Assembly: GCA_021324755.1 (NCBI GenBank) | Contig: JAJPIL010000009.1 | Coordinates: forward strand, 62,001 to 126,000 | DNA from: Pseudomonadota bacterium | GTDB lineage: Bacteria; Desulfobacterota; Binatia; Binatales; Binataceae | Reading direction: 5' to 3' | DNA: 64,000 bases | Program-made: the position numbers and the translations under genes | In this document: positions 17,750 through 26,727 of the stretch, in pieces | Layout of the letters: the number at the start of each line of letters is the position of its first letter | Numbering within the stretch: the stretch's first letter is position 1 | Notes under the pieces: generated by a model | Seen by the model: the letters and a program-made list of their open reading frames with translations, nothing else | What the model was told of the DNA's origin: nothing | The model's database searches: none

Positions 17750-18625
17750 ATGAATTTCGCCGACCGCATCGCCGAGATCGAGCAAAGTAAGCAAAGCGTA
17801 CTGACGCTGGGCGTCGATCCTCATCTGGAGATAGATGGAAAGCCTGGGTTACCCGAGGGTTACTCCTTGGCGCGATTCTGCTGCGAAGTGATGGAAGCGT
17901 GCGCTCAGGCTGTAGTGGCAGTGAAGCTTCAGCTAGCCTTTTTCGAGGCGCGAGGTGTGGAAGGGATGCGAGCGCTTGCGCAGGTTATCGCTTGGGCGCG
18001 CAGGCTTGGCCTTGTGACGATCGCTGACGCCAAACGCGCAGACATCGCTTCGACGTCAGCCGCTTATGCTGAGGCCTATCTGGGAGAGGGCGAGTTTGGA
18101 TGCGACGCGATTACCGTAAACCCGTACATGGGCACCGACGCCCTTACGCCTTTCTTTAAGTGGGTCGAACGAGGCCGAGGTGTCTTCGTCATATTGAAGA
18201 CGTCGAACGCTGGAGCGAGCGAGTTTCAAGATCTACCAGCGCCGGATCGCCCGCTCTGGGAAATAGTCGCACAGAAAGTGAACCAATGGGGAAGTCGCTT
18301 CGTTGGCCGCTCAGGTCTAAGCTCAGTGGGGGCCGTTGTCGGGGCCACTTACCCGGAGCACTCGAGACGCGCTCGCGCTCTGATGCCCCAGACGCTGATC
18401 CTGGCGCCTGGCTACGGCGCGCAGGGCGCGGATGCAAACGACGCGCTGGCGGGAGCGATGCGCCGCGACCTGCCGGGTATCATGGTCAACGCAAGCCGGT
18501 CAATTATGTACGCATATTTGCGCTCGCCCGGTCTAAGCGTTCCTGAAGCGTCAGCGCGGGCCGCACAAACGATAAGAACCGAATTGAACCGCCTTCTACA
18601 TGCCAAGCAAGGCAACGTGCTATAA
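17750..18625 (+). CDS. pyrF: Orotidine 5'-phosphate decarboxylase, type 2
   Basis: A 291-residue enzyme for the last step of UMP synthesis (OMP to UMP plus CO2). The TIM-barrel catalytic Lys-Asp network is visible as TIADAKRADIASTSAAYA. The length and the LTLGVDPHLE N-terminus fit the longer, mycobacterial/myxobacterial type 2 group, not the shorter E. coli type. FILAPGYGAQGADAND-type phosphate-binding loop residues appear as LILAPGYGAQG, followed by IMVNASRSIMYAY. Start ATG at 17750. No other pyrimidine genes are nearby. Confidence 0.94.
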   Translation: MNFADRIAEIEQSKQSVLTLGVDPHLEIDGKPGLPEGYSLARFCCEVMEACAQAVVAVKLQLAFFEARGVEGMRALAQVIAWARRLGLVTIADAKRADIASTSAAYAEAYLGEGEFGCDAITVNPYMGTDALTPFFKWVERGRGVFVILKTSNAGASEFQDLPAPDRPLWEIVAQKVNQWGSRFVGRSGLSSVGAVVGATYPEHSRRARALMPQTLILAPGYGAQGADANDALAGAMRRDLPGIMVNASRSIMYAYLRSPGLSVPEASARAAQTIRTELNRLLHAKQGNVL

Positions 18626-18836
18626 GAAAAAGGCTCTGATTCACCAAAACAGAAATGCTTGAAGCGGCGCGAAGCGAAAGGCGACACGATAGGGCGCATA
18701 CCAGCTCCGGTTCTGGCTAGTGCAACCGGTTTTGGTTAGGCTTGTGTTGCAGCAGAATAGACCAGACCGACAACCCACCTCAATGGCGCTCGTAAGACCA
18801 TTTCTGCGACAAGCAGGGAAAGGCTAGAATCGGCTT

Positions 18837-20441
18837 ATGGGGGAGATCAGACAGGCAAAAAAGCTGGCCGCATTCTCGCTCAATGACGCATCAGGACAAC
18901 TCTATCGATTCCCAAGCGGCCGCGTAACGTTGCTTTGCTTCGTCAAAGAGGATTGCCCGACATGCGGACTATCGTTGCCCTTGGTCGAGGCCGCCTTTCG
19001 GAGCTTCGGCAGGAGGGCTGACGTATACGCAATAGGACAAGAGCGGGACGGCAATCTCAAGTTGATGGAGCGCCATGGACTTACGGTGCCGATGCTCGAC
19101 GACTCGGCGCTCGAAGTTTCCTACGAGTTCGCTATAGAGGTCGTTCCAACTGTTATTTTGGCCGACGCCGAGGGCCGCGAACTTTTGCGCTTTGAAGGGT
19201 TCGCACGCGAGGATTGGAAGGAACTTTTTGGAAGGCTGAGCGAGCTGACAGGGCAAGCTGCGCCCGACGTCGCTTTGGATTCTTTGCCGCAGGTACGCCC
19301 CGGATGTGGTTCAAGGTCGCTCGAGCCCGAAATTTTGCAAAGGCTCAAGGCGCAGAAAAGCGGCCTTAGGCTTCGCGCGCGAAGGATAGAACTTGGCACG
19401 ACCGAAGATCCCTTCGAGTTCATGTTCGAACGTGGGTTGACCGACGGACTGCCCGTCGTACCACCTACGCCCGAACGAGTGTTGCGGATGCTCGAGGGAA
19501 CTCGGCGAGACCCGCAAGAGGTCGTGGCTATCGTGCCGCCCAATATGGCACCTGCGACGGTGGAAAAAGTAGCGATTAACGCGGTAATGGCCGGATGCAA
19601 GCCGGAATATTTGCCGGTAGTTATAGCGGCGCTCGAGGCGGTTTGCACCGAGGAGTTCAATATTCACGGCGTGATGGCGACGACGTGGGGCGCAACACCA
19701 GTAATCGTGGTCAACGGGCCGATACGGCATAAGCTAGGCATGAATATGGGGCGCATGGCGCTAGGGTACGGAAACCGCGCCAATGCGACGATCGGCAGGG
19801 CGCTCAAACTGATAGTGCGCAACGTGGGCGGCGCGCGGCCGGGCGAAGTCGAGCAAACAGCCCTCGGTTCGCCAGGAAAGTTTACGTGCTGCTTTGCGGA
19901 GTGGGAGGAACGAAGCCCTTGGGAACCGCTTCACGTCGAACGAGGCTTCAAACCTGAGCAAAGCGTGGTCACGGTCTTTCCGCTCGAATCCGGCTCGCGA
20001 CAGGTGATCGATCAGGTCTCGAGAAGCGCGCGTTCCTTGGCGGCGAGCATCGCACTTGGCCTGGAAGCGTGCGGTCATCCTAAAATCCATAACTACCCGC
20101 CAGAAGTGTTGATTGTCATTGCGCCCGAACACTGCGACGTGTTTGCGCGCGACGGTTGGAGCAAGAACCAGCTTCGTCAGCGCATCCAGGAAGTCACCGC
20201 GCGGCCTTTGAGAGAACTCTTACCGGATGAGGAATGCGCCGTTGGGACCTCGCCGCAAAGCCTCGGCATCAAAGAGCTTACCCAGGCTGAACTCGAGCGG
20301 CGCATTCCGAAATTCAGCAACCCAGCCAATATCAATATCGTCGTGGCTGGCGGCGAGGCCGGAAAATTTACGGCGATTTTCGCTGGCTGGTACGATCCGG
20401 TTGCCAGCCGAAGCGTCAGCCGGCTTATCGAGGAGGTTTGA
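18837..20441 (+). CDS. Thioredoxin-fold protein fused to a UGSC-associated domain
   Basis: A 534-residue protein in two parts. Residues 1-145 are a thioredoxin/peroxiredoxin-like fold: LLCFVKEDCPTCGLSLPLVE carries a CxxC redox pair at Cys40 and Cys43, and the cis-Pro region appears as IEVVPTVILAD. Residues about 185-534 form a second domain that I cannot assign to a characterised enzyme; its conserved-looking stretches are TDGLPVVPPTPERVLRML, NIHGVMATTWGATP, LGYGNRANATIGRAL and SPGKFTCCFAEWEE. No signal peptide is apparent, so it is probably cytoplasmic. AGGAGG at its 3' end forms the ribosome-binding site of the UGSC selenoprotein gene, which starts one base after its stop. The two are therefore almost certainly one operon. 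Confidence 0.75.
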   Translation: MGEIRQAKKLAAFSLNDASGQLYRFPSGRVTLLCFVKEDCPTCGLSLPLVEAAFRSFGRRADVYAIGQERDGNLKLMERHGLTVPMLDDSALEVSYEFAIEVVPTVILADAEGRELLRFEGFAREDWKELFGRLSELTGQAAPDVALDSLPQVRPGCGSRSLEPEILQRLKAQKSGLRLRARRIELGTTEDPFEFMFERGLTDGLPVVPPTPERVLRMLEGTRRDPQEVVAIVPPNMAPATVEKVAINAVMAGCKPEYLPVVIAALEAVCTEEFNIHGVMATTWGATPVIVVNGPIRHKLGMNMGRMALGYGNRANATIGRALKLIVRNVGGARPGEVEQTALGSPGKFTCCFAEWEERSPWEPLHVERGFKPEQSVVTVFPLESGSRQVIDQVSRSARSLAASIALGLEACGHPKIHNYPPEVLIVIAPEHCDVFARDGWSKNQLRQRIQEVTARPLRELLPDEECAVGTSPQSLGIKELTQAELERRIPKFSNPANINIVVAGGEAGKFTAIFAGWYDPVASRSVSRLIEEV

Positions 20442-20442
20442 T

Positions 20443-20958
20443 ATGGAGATACGGGACCCCACCGATGAACGCGCTCCGATAAAACGTACGCTTACTCCCC
20501 GTCCTTCCAAAATATCGGGCGGCATAGCGCTGCTCGACATAAGCAAGCCGCGAGGCGACGTTCTACTGAACCGGCTTGCCGAGTTGTTAAACGAGCGGCT
20601 GCCAAACGTCAAGCTCAACCGTTACCGGAAACCGACTTTCACCAAGCCCGCGCCGGAAGAGTTGCGTCGGCGTATCGCAGCAGAGAACGATTTTGTGATC
20701 GAAGCGCTGGCTGATTGAGGGTCGTGTACAACGTGCAGTGTGCACGATTCGATCTGGTTCGAAACCAACGGCAAACCAGCCGTATTCGTGGCGTCGTCCG
20801 TTTTTGAGGAAGCTGCTCGAAAACAAGCCGAGGCGCTGGGACTGCCCGAAGTCCGACGAGTTTTTGTGCCCCATCCTATTCAGGATGCGACCGACGAAGA
20901 GATGAAACTCAAGGCCGAAGCGGTAATCGACCAGGTCATCGCGGCTTTGACGAGCTAG
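20443..20958 (+). CDS. UGSC-family selenoprotein (selenocysteine at in-frame TGA 20716-20718)
   Basis: A 171-residue protein read as one frame through TGA at 20716-20718 (residue 92). The upstream part ends FVIEALAD; after the TGA the same frame continues GSCTTCSVHDSIWFETNG and runs to TAG at 20956-20958. The U-G-S-C motif, the nearby Cys98 and the SVHDS context match the UGSC family of (seleno)proteins, in which Sec or Cys occupies the first position. A hairpin of 9 bp or more starts three bases after the TGA (see SECIS entry). The start is ATG at 20443 with AGGAGG 6 nt upstream, coupled to the thioredoxin-fold gene. A standard gene caller would split this into a truncated ORF and a GTG-started ORF at 20740. 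The family's reaction is not established; a thiol/selenol redox role is inferred. Confidence 0.88.
20719..20750 (+). promoter_or_regulatory. Bacterial SECIS-like hairpin after the UGA codon
   Basis: Immediately after TGA the RNA can pair 20722-20730 (TCGTGTACA) with 20739-20747 (TGTGCACGA): 9 bp with one G-U wobble. Three further weak pairs (20719-20721 with 20748-20750) extend it. The 8-nt apical loop ACGTGCAG contains a GU, as bacterial SelB-binding loops do. Bacterial SECIS elements lie just downstream of the Sec codon inside the coding region, as seen here. Confidence 0.7.
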
Positions 20959-21142
20959 AAGGCACCCTACACCGAGACGGGGCCCGCGGGCTTCGGCGCA
21001 CGCTACTGAAGACTTCTGGTTGCGTTGGGACTCGGATAGCGCGGCGTTTGCTTCTGGGAGCTTTTCGCCAGGGTCGCGAAGTTCCGATCTTTTGCCGCTC
21101 AGCAGCGAAATCGCCGCCAAACCGATAGCGCGATCATTCGTC

Positions 21143-21859
21143 TTAAGTATCGGAAGTAGGCGACCAACAACCCTTCTCGAGCGCCGTCAACAAGGCCGGT
21201 AGCTCTCGCATCGAGCGCAAGACAAAGTCTGGCCGAGCCTCGGGATGGGTGCGCAGGTGGTCGTAGCCCGCAGCGCCGGTCGCCACGGCGATCGCCGTGG
21301 CGAAGCGGGCGGCGCGTGCGGCCCTTACGTCGCGTGGCTCGTCTCCCACGTAGGCGCATCGCGACGGCTCTACGCCAATCCGCTTGGACGCCAAAATAAG
21401 GTTTTCCGTCTTGTCCAGCGCCTTTAGAGTCGCGACGGGACTCGTAAGGATTACGTCAAAGAACTTGCCTAGGCTTAGGCTTTCGAGTTTTCTTGCAAGA
21501 GCTTGGGGGTCGCCAGGCCGACTTGTAACGACGCCGGTAAGGTAACCGTCGCGCTTAAGCTCCTCCAATGCCTCTATCACGCCAGGCAAAAGCTCCGGTT
21601 GGAGCTCTGTCTCCAGGCGCTGTACGAAATGGCCTAGAGCAAGATGGGCGTACCTGCGGCGGTCGCGCTCGGGTATACCCAAGGACAGACCGTGCTGGTC
21701 GAGCAGCTCATAGTAGCGCGCCTGTGTCAAGCGCTCGGCAATCCCCATCTGCTCGAAAGCGTAGCGCGCTGACTCGTAGAAAGGCCCGCGGATGTCCACC
21801 AGGGTGCCATCGAGGTCGAAAAGAACCGCTTCGATTTTCCATAAGGATCGCGTGTTCAT
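21143..21859 (-). CDS. HAD-superfamily phosphatase (phosphoglycolate phosphatase-like)
   Basis: A 238-residue hydrolase. Motif I is VLFDLDGTLVD with the nucleophile and general-acid Asp, motif II is VVTSRPGD, and motif IV is CAYVGDEPRDVRAARAA. A helical C1 cap sits between motifs I and II, as in PGP/Gph and PpaX. The substrate cannot be told from sequence; phosphoglycolate or another small phosphomonoester is likely. It starts 37 bp after the stop of the lytic transglycosylase gene on the same strand, so the two are probably co-transcribed. Start ATG at 21859. Confidence 0.88.
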   Translation of the reverse strand: MNTRSLWKIEAVLFDLDGTLVDIRGPFYESARYAFEQMGIAERLTQARYYELLDQHGLSLGIPERDRRRYAHLALGHFVQRLETELQPELLPGVIEALEELKRDGYLTGVVTSRPGDPQALARKLESLSLGKFFDVILTSPVATLKALDKTENLILASKRIGVEPSRCAYVGDEPRDVRAARAARFATAIAVATGAAGYDHLRTHPEARPDFVLRSMRELPALLTALEKGCWSPTSDT

Positions 21860-21896
21860 GCCGTTTGCTGCGCGCGGGCGAAAGCAGCCTTGCCGC

Positions 21897-24095
21897 TCAT
21901 CGGGATACCCCGTCGTTTAAACTCAGTCTGGTGAAAACAGAACTGTGAGACGCCGAAGCGTAGAGCATCCTGTACTCGCGCAGTCCGCCGATAACTTTCT
22001 TTACGTAGTCTCGGGTCTCTTTGTATTGGATGTTCTCCACCCATTCGTCGTCGTCGCCGTTAAACTTTTGCTCCCACTTTTCAACCGCCCTTTCACCGGC
22101 ATTGTAGGCTGCCACGGCCTTGAGCAGATGACCGTCGAAGCGGTCAAGTAGCCTACGTAATTCGGCGGCACCAAGTTCTAGGCTTCGGTCAGGATTATAG
22201 AGATCGAGCTGACCGTCGCTTTGGGAAGTAAGCCTGCGAGCAGTCTTAGGCAGCAATTGCATCAGCCCGCGCGCGTCCGACCCCGAGCGAGCGTTGGGAT
22301 TGAACAAGCTTTCCTGACGAGCGACTGCCAACAACAAATATGGGTCAAGGCCGGTGCGGCTGCTTATGCTTACCACGGTATGCCAGTATGCGCGAGGATA
22401 ACGCAAGCGCTCGGCAACATAGGGACTCAGCTTGTCCGACTGTTCCATTTTGATCGCGAGCAACATCGCGTCGTAATAGTCATCAGCCCGATGCAAACTG
22501 GCCAGGACGAACTCTCCTAGCTCGGGATTCTGGAACACGAACCGGTCGAGCGCGAGCAACTCTGCGACAGCCAACGGCTTGATTCCCAGCTGGCTTAGCT
22601 CAAGCGCGCGCTCTAGATGGAAGGTCACGGAACCGTTAACGGCCGGTGGTTCAGTCACGCTCGGGTCGCGCGCGCTGGCAGCCGGCGAAACCGGTAAAGG
22701 AGCGAGCACTCTCTCGGCGGCCAAAGCGGGATAGTAGTTGCTCGAAAGGCTTTGCGAAAGGCGCGCAAACAAGCGCCTAGCTTCGCTCACCCGACCGGAT
22801 TTCTCGAGTGCCCGCGCCTGCCAGTACAAGAACCGATCCTGTGCAGCCGCCGAGCGGGTTTCCTCACTGAGCCTTCCAAAGTCTCGGGCGGCAGCCTCAT
22901 AGTCTCCAGCCAGATAAAGCATCCACGGGGCCCTGAAACGCGCCTGCGCCGCTGCCTCACTTTGCGGGAATCGTGCAACGACCTGCTCATAGATAAGGCG
23001 CGCCTGATCGAGGTCACCCTCTTCTTCGGTAATGCGTCCGACGCGCAAAAGCGCTCGAGACGCCAGTCGGTTGGCAGGAAATTCACGAACGACCTGTCTT
23101 AGCCAAAATTTCGCCTGCTCTGTTTGATCGGCTCGCCAATACCACAATCCGAGCTCGTACATCGCGTCGGCCGCGTAAGGTCCTTGGGGCGCAAGCAAGA
23201 GATAGCGGTCGAGCGCCCTTTTTTGCCGAAGGCGGTCGACATGAGCGGCGGCCCGCGCCTCAAGCCACGTCAAATGGGCACGTGTGGGAAGGTCAGGACG
23301 GAAGCTCAATGCCCGCTCGACCGCCTCGAGGGCTTGTTCTGCAAGCCCCTCTTTTAAAAGAAGCTCGGCTTCGAGCTCCCATTGACGCGCGTCGCGCAGA
23401 CCAACGAGACCTGGGTAAAGCGTCCTAAGCGTGTTCTGCAACTCTCGCGCTTGCGCGTCGAACCTGTCGTGTGGGAAATCGCTACGGACGCGGTAGAGCT
23501 CCGAATTCGCGGCTTGGATTTCGTGCTGAGCGATCAGCGCCCTGGCGAGCAGAACGCGAGCCTCGGCTTGAATCTCGCGGTTGGTCGCTTGCGTCGCCAG
23601 TTCGCTAGCTTGTCTTTCGGCGTCAGCCAACTGCGATTGCTTGAGCGCAATTTTGGCAAGTTCAAGCCTTGCTCGGTCGGATAGCACGCTTTGCGGAAAT
23701 TCCACGAGCAAACGTCGAAAGCTCGCCTCGGCCGCGCCCGGTTCTCCGAGCGCCGATTGCGCGCGGCCGAGGTAAAAAAGGACATAGTCGCCAAGCTGCG
23801 GATATCGGCCAACTAAAGAACCGAAAATGCGCTCTGCCGCCTTATGGTCGCCCGCGTTCTCAGCACGGTAGCCTTCAAGAAACGCTCCTCGCAAAGCGCT
23901 CAAGGCACTATCGGCCGAAGAGGCGCCATTCGGTCCTGATACGCTGGACGTGGCCGGTAAAGCTGCAGAGGGCAAAAACGCGTCGAAACATTGAATAACC
24001 AAAATGAAGGCGCCTGCCGCCGAAAAAACCCGCCAGCTCGCCTTTTTTTGCGGCCGTTTTAGCGCTTTGGAGCTCAGTTTTGCAAAAGGTCTCAT
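21897..24095 (-). CDS. Slt-family soluble lytic murein transglycosylase with TPR repeats
   Basis: A 732-residue periplasmic cell-wall enzyme that cleaves MurNAc-GlcNAc bonds to 1,6-anhydro products. A basic N-terminus and a hydrophobic stretch (about 20-45) form a signal peptide or anchor. Residues about 70-560 are tetratricopeptide-like helical repeats (for example LGDYVLFYLGRAQSALGEPGAAEASF). The C-terminal goose-lysozyme-like domain has the catalytic Glu in VARQESLFNPNARSGSDA, then GLMQLLPKTA, AVAAYNAGERAV and YVKKVIGG. The ring-shaped superhelix of Slt70 is a reasonable model. A HAD phosphatase follows on the same strand. Confidence 0.94.
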   Translation of the reverse strand: MRPFAKLSSKALKRPQKKASWRVFSAAGAFILVIQCFDAFLPSAALPATSSVSGPNGASSADSALSALRGAFLEGYRAENAGDHKAAERIFGSLVGRYPQLGDYVLFYLGRAQSALGEPGAAEASFRRLLVEFPQSVLSDRARLELAKIALKQSQLADAERQASELATQATNREIQAEARVLLARALIAQHEIQAANSELYRVRSDFPHDRFDAQARELQNTLRTLYPGLVGLRDARQWELEAELLLKEGLAEQALEAVERALSFRPDLPTRAHLTWLEARAAAHVDRLRQKRALDRYLLLAPQGPYAADAMYELGLWYWRADQTEQAKFWLRQVVREFPANRLASRALLRVGRITEEEGDLDQARLIYEQVVARFPQSEAAAQARFRAPWMLYLAGDYEAAARDFGRLSEETRSAAAQDRFLYWQARALEKSGRVSEARRLFARLSQSLSSNYYPALAAERVLAPLPVSPAASARDPSVTEPPAVNGSVTFHLERALELSQLGIKPLAVAELLALDRFVFQNPELGEFVLASLHRADDYYDAMLLAIKMEQSDKLSPYVAERLRYPRAYWHTVVSISSRTGLDPYLLLAVARQESLFNPNARSGSDARGLMQLLPKTARRLTSQSDGQLDLYNPDRSLELGAAELRRLLDRFDGHLLKAVAAYNAGERAVEKWEQKFNGDDDEWVENIQYKETRDYVKKVIGGLREYRMLYASASHSSVFTRLSLNDGVSR

Positions 24096-24446
24096 CTATT
24101 CGTTCGATTTTCTCAAACTTGTGTGGGTATCCAAACGGCTAGACGGAATCAATAATAGCGTTAAAACCTTATGCCAGGTGCACTGTGCTCGATTTGTGCC
24201 GGTACGAGCTTCGCGTCGAACGAGAAATTTCACCTAGTATTCTCGAGCGCTTCGTTCTCCGACTGCTCGCAACAAGACACCTCGGTAGGTGTCGACCCTG
24301 ACCCGGTAATCACGCCCGCGCCCTGGATCATGTGCATCTCGTCTCGGCCAAACTTGCTACGGACGGCCAGCCACTGGATGATAATCTTTGAAAGCATCTA
24401 AGCAAGCAAACGGGCGTTTGTTTGCGTCGATTAAACGCAAAAGGTT
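24096..24446. other. Intergenic region between the transglycosylase and maf
   Basis: A divergent 350-bp interval that should contain the promoters of both flanking genes. The only possible gene in it is a 55-codon open frame on the minus strand (24230-24397, listed separately). I see no repeat, tRNA or riboswitch fold. Confidence 0.4.
24230..24397 (-). CDS. Possible small protein of 55 residues (doubtful)
   Basis: An ATG-started open frame that begins LSKIIIQWLAVRSKFGRDEM and includes MIQGAGVITGSGS and two adjacent Cys. I do not recognise it. No Shine-Dalgarno precedes the ATG, and composition gives little support. It is recorded only because it is the sole open frame in this gap on the strand of the transglycosylase gene. 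Confidence 0.2.
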   Translation of the reverse strand: MLSKIIIQWLAVRSKFGRDEMHMIQGAGVITGSGSTPTEVSCCEQSENEALENTR

Positions 24447-25040
24447 ATGAGTCTAAACTTCGGTCAGCGCCGACTTTTACCGCAGTTTATTTTAGCCTCA
24501 GGCTCGCCGCGTCGAAGACATCTACTGGAGAGCGTGGGGCTTACGTTCGAGGCGGTCGAAAGCGGTGTGGATGAATCTCAGCGCGAGGACGAACAGCCGG
24601 AGCAGTACGCGCTACGCATGGCCTGTGAGAAGGCGCGGACGGTCTCGCTGCGCAATCCAACGGTGTTGGTACTGGGCGCGGACACGGTAGTTGACTTGGA
24701 CGGAGAGGTATTGGGCAAGCCGACGAGCGCGGCCGAAGCTAAATCTACGCTTTTGCGCCTGTCGGGCAGAACCCACCGCGTGATTACGGCGATCGCGCTT
24801 GCCAAAGATGGCACCATTTTGGAGCACGAGACGGTCTGTTCGTGGGTAACCTTTCGTCGGCTCTCGCCGGAGGAGATCGACGCTTACATTTTGAGTCGCG
24901 AACCCTTTGACAAGGCTGGCGCCTACGGCGTTCAAGGGCTGGGCCGAAACTTCGTGGAAGAGATTAGTGGATCGTTCACGAACGTCATGGGGTTGCCGCT
25001 GGAAAACGTTTTGCCTGCCCTGAAGCGAAATCTCTTATAG
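24447..25040 (+). CDS. maf: Maf-family nucleoside triphosphate pyrophosphatase
   Basis: A 197-residue house-cleaning enzyme that hydrolyses non-canonical or modified NTPs (dTTP/UTP or m7GTP class) to NMP and pyrophosphate. The substrate loop LASGSPRRRHLLESVG opens the protein, GADTVVDLDGEVLGKP carries the catalytic Asp, and GAYGVQGLGRNFVEEISGSFTNVMGLP is the usual end block. Start ATG at 24447 with AAAGG upstream. It leads a same-strand series with yggS, proC and yggT. Confidence 0.94.
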   Translation: MSLNFGQRRLLPQFILASGSPRRRHLLESVGLTFEAVESGVDESQREDEQPEQYALRMACEKARTVSLRNPTVLVLGADTVVDLDGEVLGKPTSAAEAKSTLLRLSGRTHRVITAIALAKDGTILEHETVCSWVTFRRLSPEEIDAYILSREPFDKAGAYGVQGLGRNFVEEISGSFTNVMGLPLENVLPALKRNLL

Positions 25041-25135
25041 CGTATAGCGTTTCTTGGATACGTTTAGCTGGCGCACGATTTTGTCAAGCGAAGGTACAAA
25101 GAGCGCAGCACGGTCGGGAGCGCGAGAGAGGGCCA

Positions 25136-25831
25136 TTGAAGTCAACGTCGAACTCGGAGATCGCACAGCGGGTCGAACAGGTGCGCGAACGCATCTCGCT
25201 TGCTGCTCAACGCGCTGGTCGGAGTCCTGAAAGCGTGAAACTGCTCGCAGCAAGCAAAGGGCATCCGCCGTCGGCTTTGCGCGCGGCCTACCAAGCGGGT
25301 ATCAGGATTTTTGGTGAAAACTATGTTCAGGAAGGTCTCGGCAAGCGGACGCAGCTGAACGATCTGACCGACGCACAGTGGCATCTTATCGGACATCTGC
25401 AGCGCAACAAGGCTCGCTTGGCACTCGATTGCTTCGACCTTATTCACAGTCTCGATTCCTATCAGCTAGCTGAGCGTCTGTGGCGACTTAGGCCAGAGCC
25501 CAAGCCCGAAGTATTGATCGAGGTCAATCTGGGGGCCGAACCGACCAAAAGCGGCGTGCTTTTGAGCGAAGTGGAAGGTTTGCTCGAAAAAGTTCGCGAG
25601 CTCGTCGTTGTGCGAGGCTTGATGACGATACCTCCGCCGGGAGCCACGCCAGAGCATTCGCGGCTTTACTTCGCCCAGTTGCGAGAGCTACGTGACAAGC
25701 TTACTCTTACAACCGGTCTTGCGTTAGAAGAGCTTTCGATGGGTATGTCGCGGGACTTCGAGGTCGCAATCGAAGAGGGCGCGACAATTGTCCGAATCGG
25801 AGAGGCAATCTTCGGAGCGCGTCCGCGATGA
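25136..25831 (+). CDS. yggS: YggS/PROSC-family PLP homeostasis protein
   Basis: A 231-residue single-domain alanine-racemase-like TIM barrel that binds PLP without known catalysis and buffers PLP/amino-acid metabolism. The PLP lysine is in LLAASKGHPPSALRAAYQAG, followed by FGENYVQEG, WHLIGHLQRNKAR and LSMGMSRDFEVAIEEGATIVRIG, all standard family blocks. The start appears to be TTG at 25136, with a GAGAGAGG ribosome-binding site a few bases upstream. Its stop overlaps the proC start (ATGA), so the two are translationally coupled, a frequent arrangement. Confidence 0.94.
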   Translation: MKSTSNSEIAQRVEQVRERISLAAQRAGRSPESVKLLAASKGHPPSALRAAYQAGIRIFGENYVQEGLGKRTQLNDLTDAQWHLIGHLQRNKARLALDCFDLIHSLDSYQLAERLWRLRPEPKPEVLIEVNLGAEPTKSGVLLSEVEGLLEKVRELVVVRGLMTIPPPGATPEHSRLYFAQLRELRDKLTLTTGLALEELSMGMSRDFEVAIEEGATIVRIGEAIFGARPR

Positions 25832-26715
25832 AAAAGCTTGGAGTAATCGGCGTCGGCAACATGGGCGAGGCTATCATTCGGGGCCTGCTCGAAAAAAAAG
25901 TGTTTCGCCCTGCAGATTTGATCGCCTCTCATCCGCGGGCCTCGCGCCGGCGCACCCTAGCGCGAACCCTTCGAATAAAGGTTGTGAGCGATAATCGCGA
26001 GGTCGTCGCCGAGGCGCCCGTGATCCTCGTTGCGGTCAAGCCGCAGACGCTCGATTCTGTCCTGGAGGAAATTGCGCTGGCGTTCAGCACGAATAATGCT
26101 GGGCTAGAGGGGTCGGCGACGGCCAAAAGACGAGCCGAAGGACTGTTGCGGCAGGGCTCCATCAAAAGTCGCCTTTTTATCTCGGTCGTGGCCGGCGTGC
26201 GGCTTGCGCACTTCGAGCAACGCTTGGGCGCTGGCGCAAGAGTAGTGCGTGTGATGCCGAATGCGCCAGCGCTCGTCGGCGGCGGAATGGCCGCAGTTGT
26301 GCGAGGGAGCAGGGCGACGAAAGCTGACGAATCGCTTGCCTTGCGGCTGTTCGGTGCCGTCGGCCAAACTGTGGCGATCCAGAACGAATCGCTTTTGGAT
26401 GCGGTGACGGCCCTGTCGGGAAGCGGGCCAGCTTACGTGGCGCTTTTCCTGCGAGCATTGGCCGACGCAGCCGTCAAGCATGGAATCCCGCCCCAACTGG
26501 CTTATACGATGGCGCTTCAGACGGCAAGCGGAACTGTGAAGATGCTGGAAGAGTTAAGACTTACGCCGGAGAAGTTAATTCGCATGGTTGCGTCGCCTGG
26601 CGGCACGACCGAAGCTGCGCTGTCCAAATTTTCGGAGGCTAACTTTACGACAATAGTTGCCCAAGCATTCGAGGCTGCCGCGCAACGGTCGCGCGAGTTG
26701 GGCGCAACAAGGTAG
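25828..26715 (+). CDS. proC: Pyrroline-5-carboxylate reductase
   Basis: A 295-residue NADPH-dependent enzyme for the last step of proline synthesis. The Rossmann motif is LGVIGVGNMGEAIIRGL; conserved downstream blocks are VRVMPNAPALVGGGM, ALSGSGPAYVALFLRALADA and VASPGGTTEAAL. A slight insertion (about residues 85-110, SATAKRRAEGLLRQG region) makes it somewhat longer than usual. The start ATG overlaps the yggS stop by 4 nt. The yggT gene follows after 12 bp. Confidence 0.95.
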   Translation: MKKLGVIGVGNMGEAIIRGLLEKKVFRPADLIASHPRASRRRTLARTLRIKVVSDNREVVAEAPVILVAVKPQTLDSVLEEIALAFSTNNAGLEGSATAKRRAEGLLRQGSIKSRLFISVVAGVRLAHFEQRLGAGARVVRVMPNAPALVGGGMAAVVRGSRATKADESLALRLFGAVGQTVAIQNESLLDAVTALSGSGPAYVALFLRALADAAVKHGIPPQLAYTMALQTASGTVKMLEELRLTPEKLIRMVASPGGTTEAALSKFSEANFTTIVAQAFEAAAQRSRELGATR

Positions 26716-26727
26716 GGCTTAGGTGCT

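Noticed and set aside
20227..20718. Frame of 163 residues overlapping the end of the thioredoxin-fold gene
   Set aside because: Only the part from ATG 20443 (with AGGAGG upstream) is plausible; the earlier part is an out-of-frame shadow of the upstream gene.
20740..20958. Independent GTG-started gene of 72 residues
   Set aside because: It is the C-terminal part of the UGSC selenoprotein read after the in-frame TGA; the frame, the conserved GSC motif and the hairpin make one gene the better reading.
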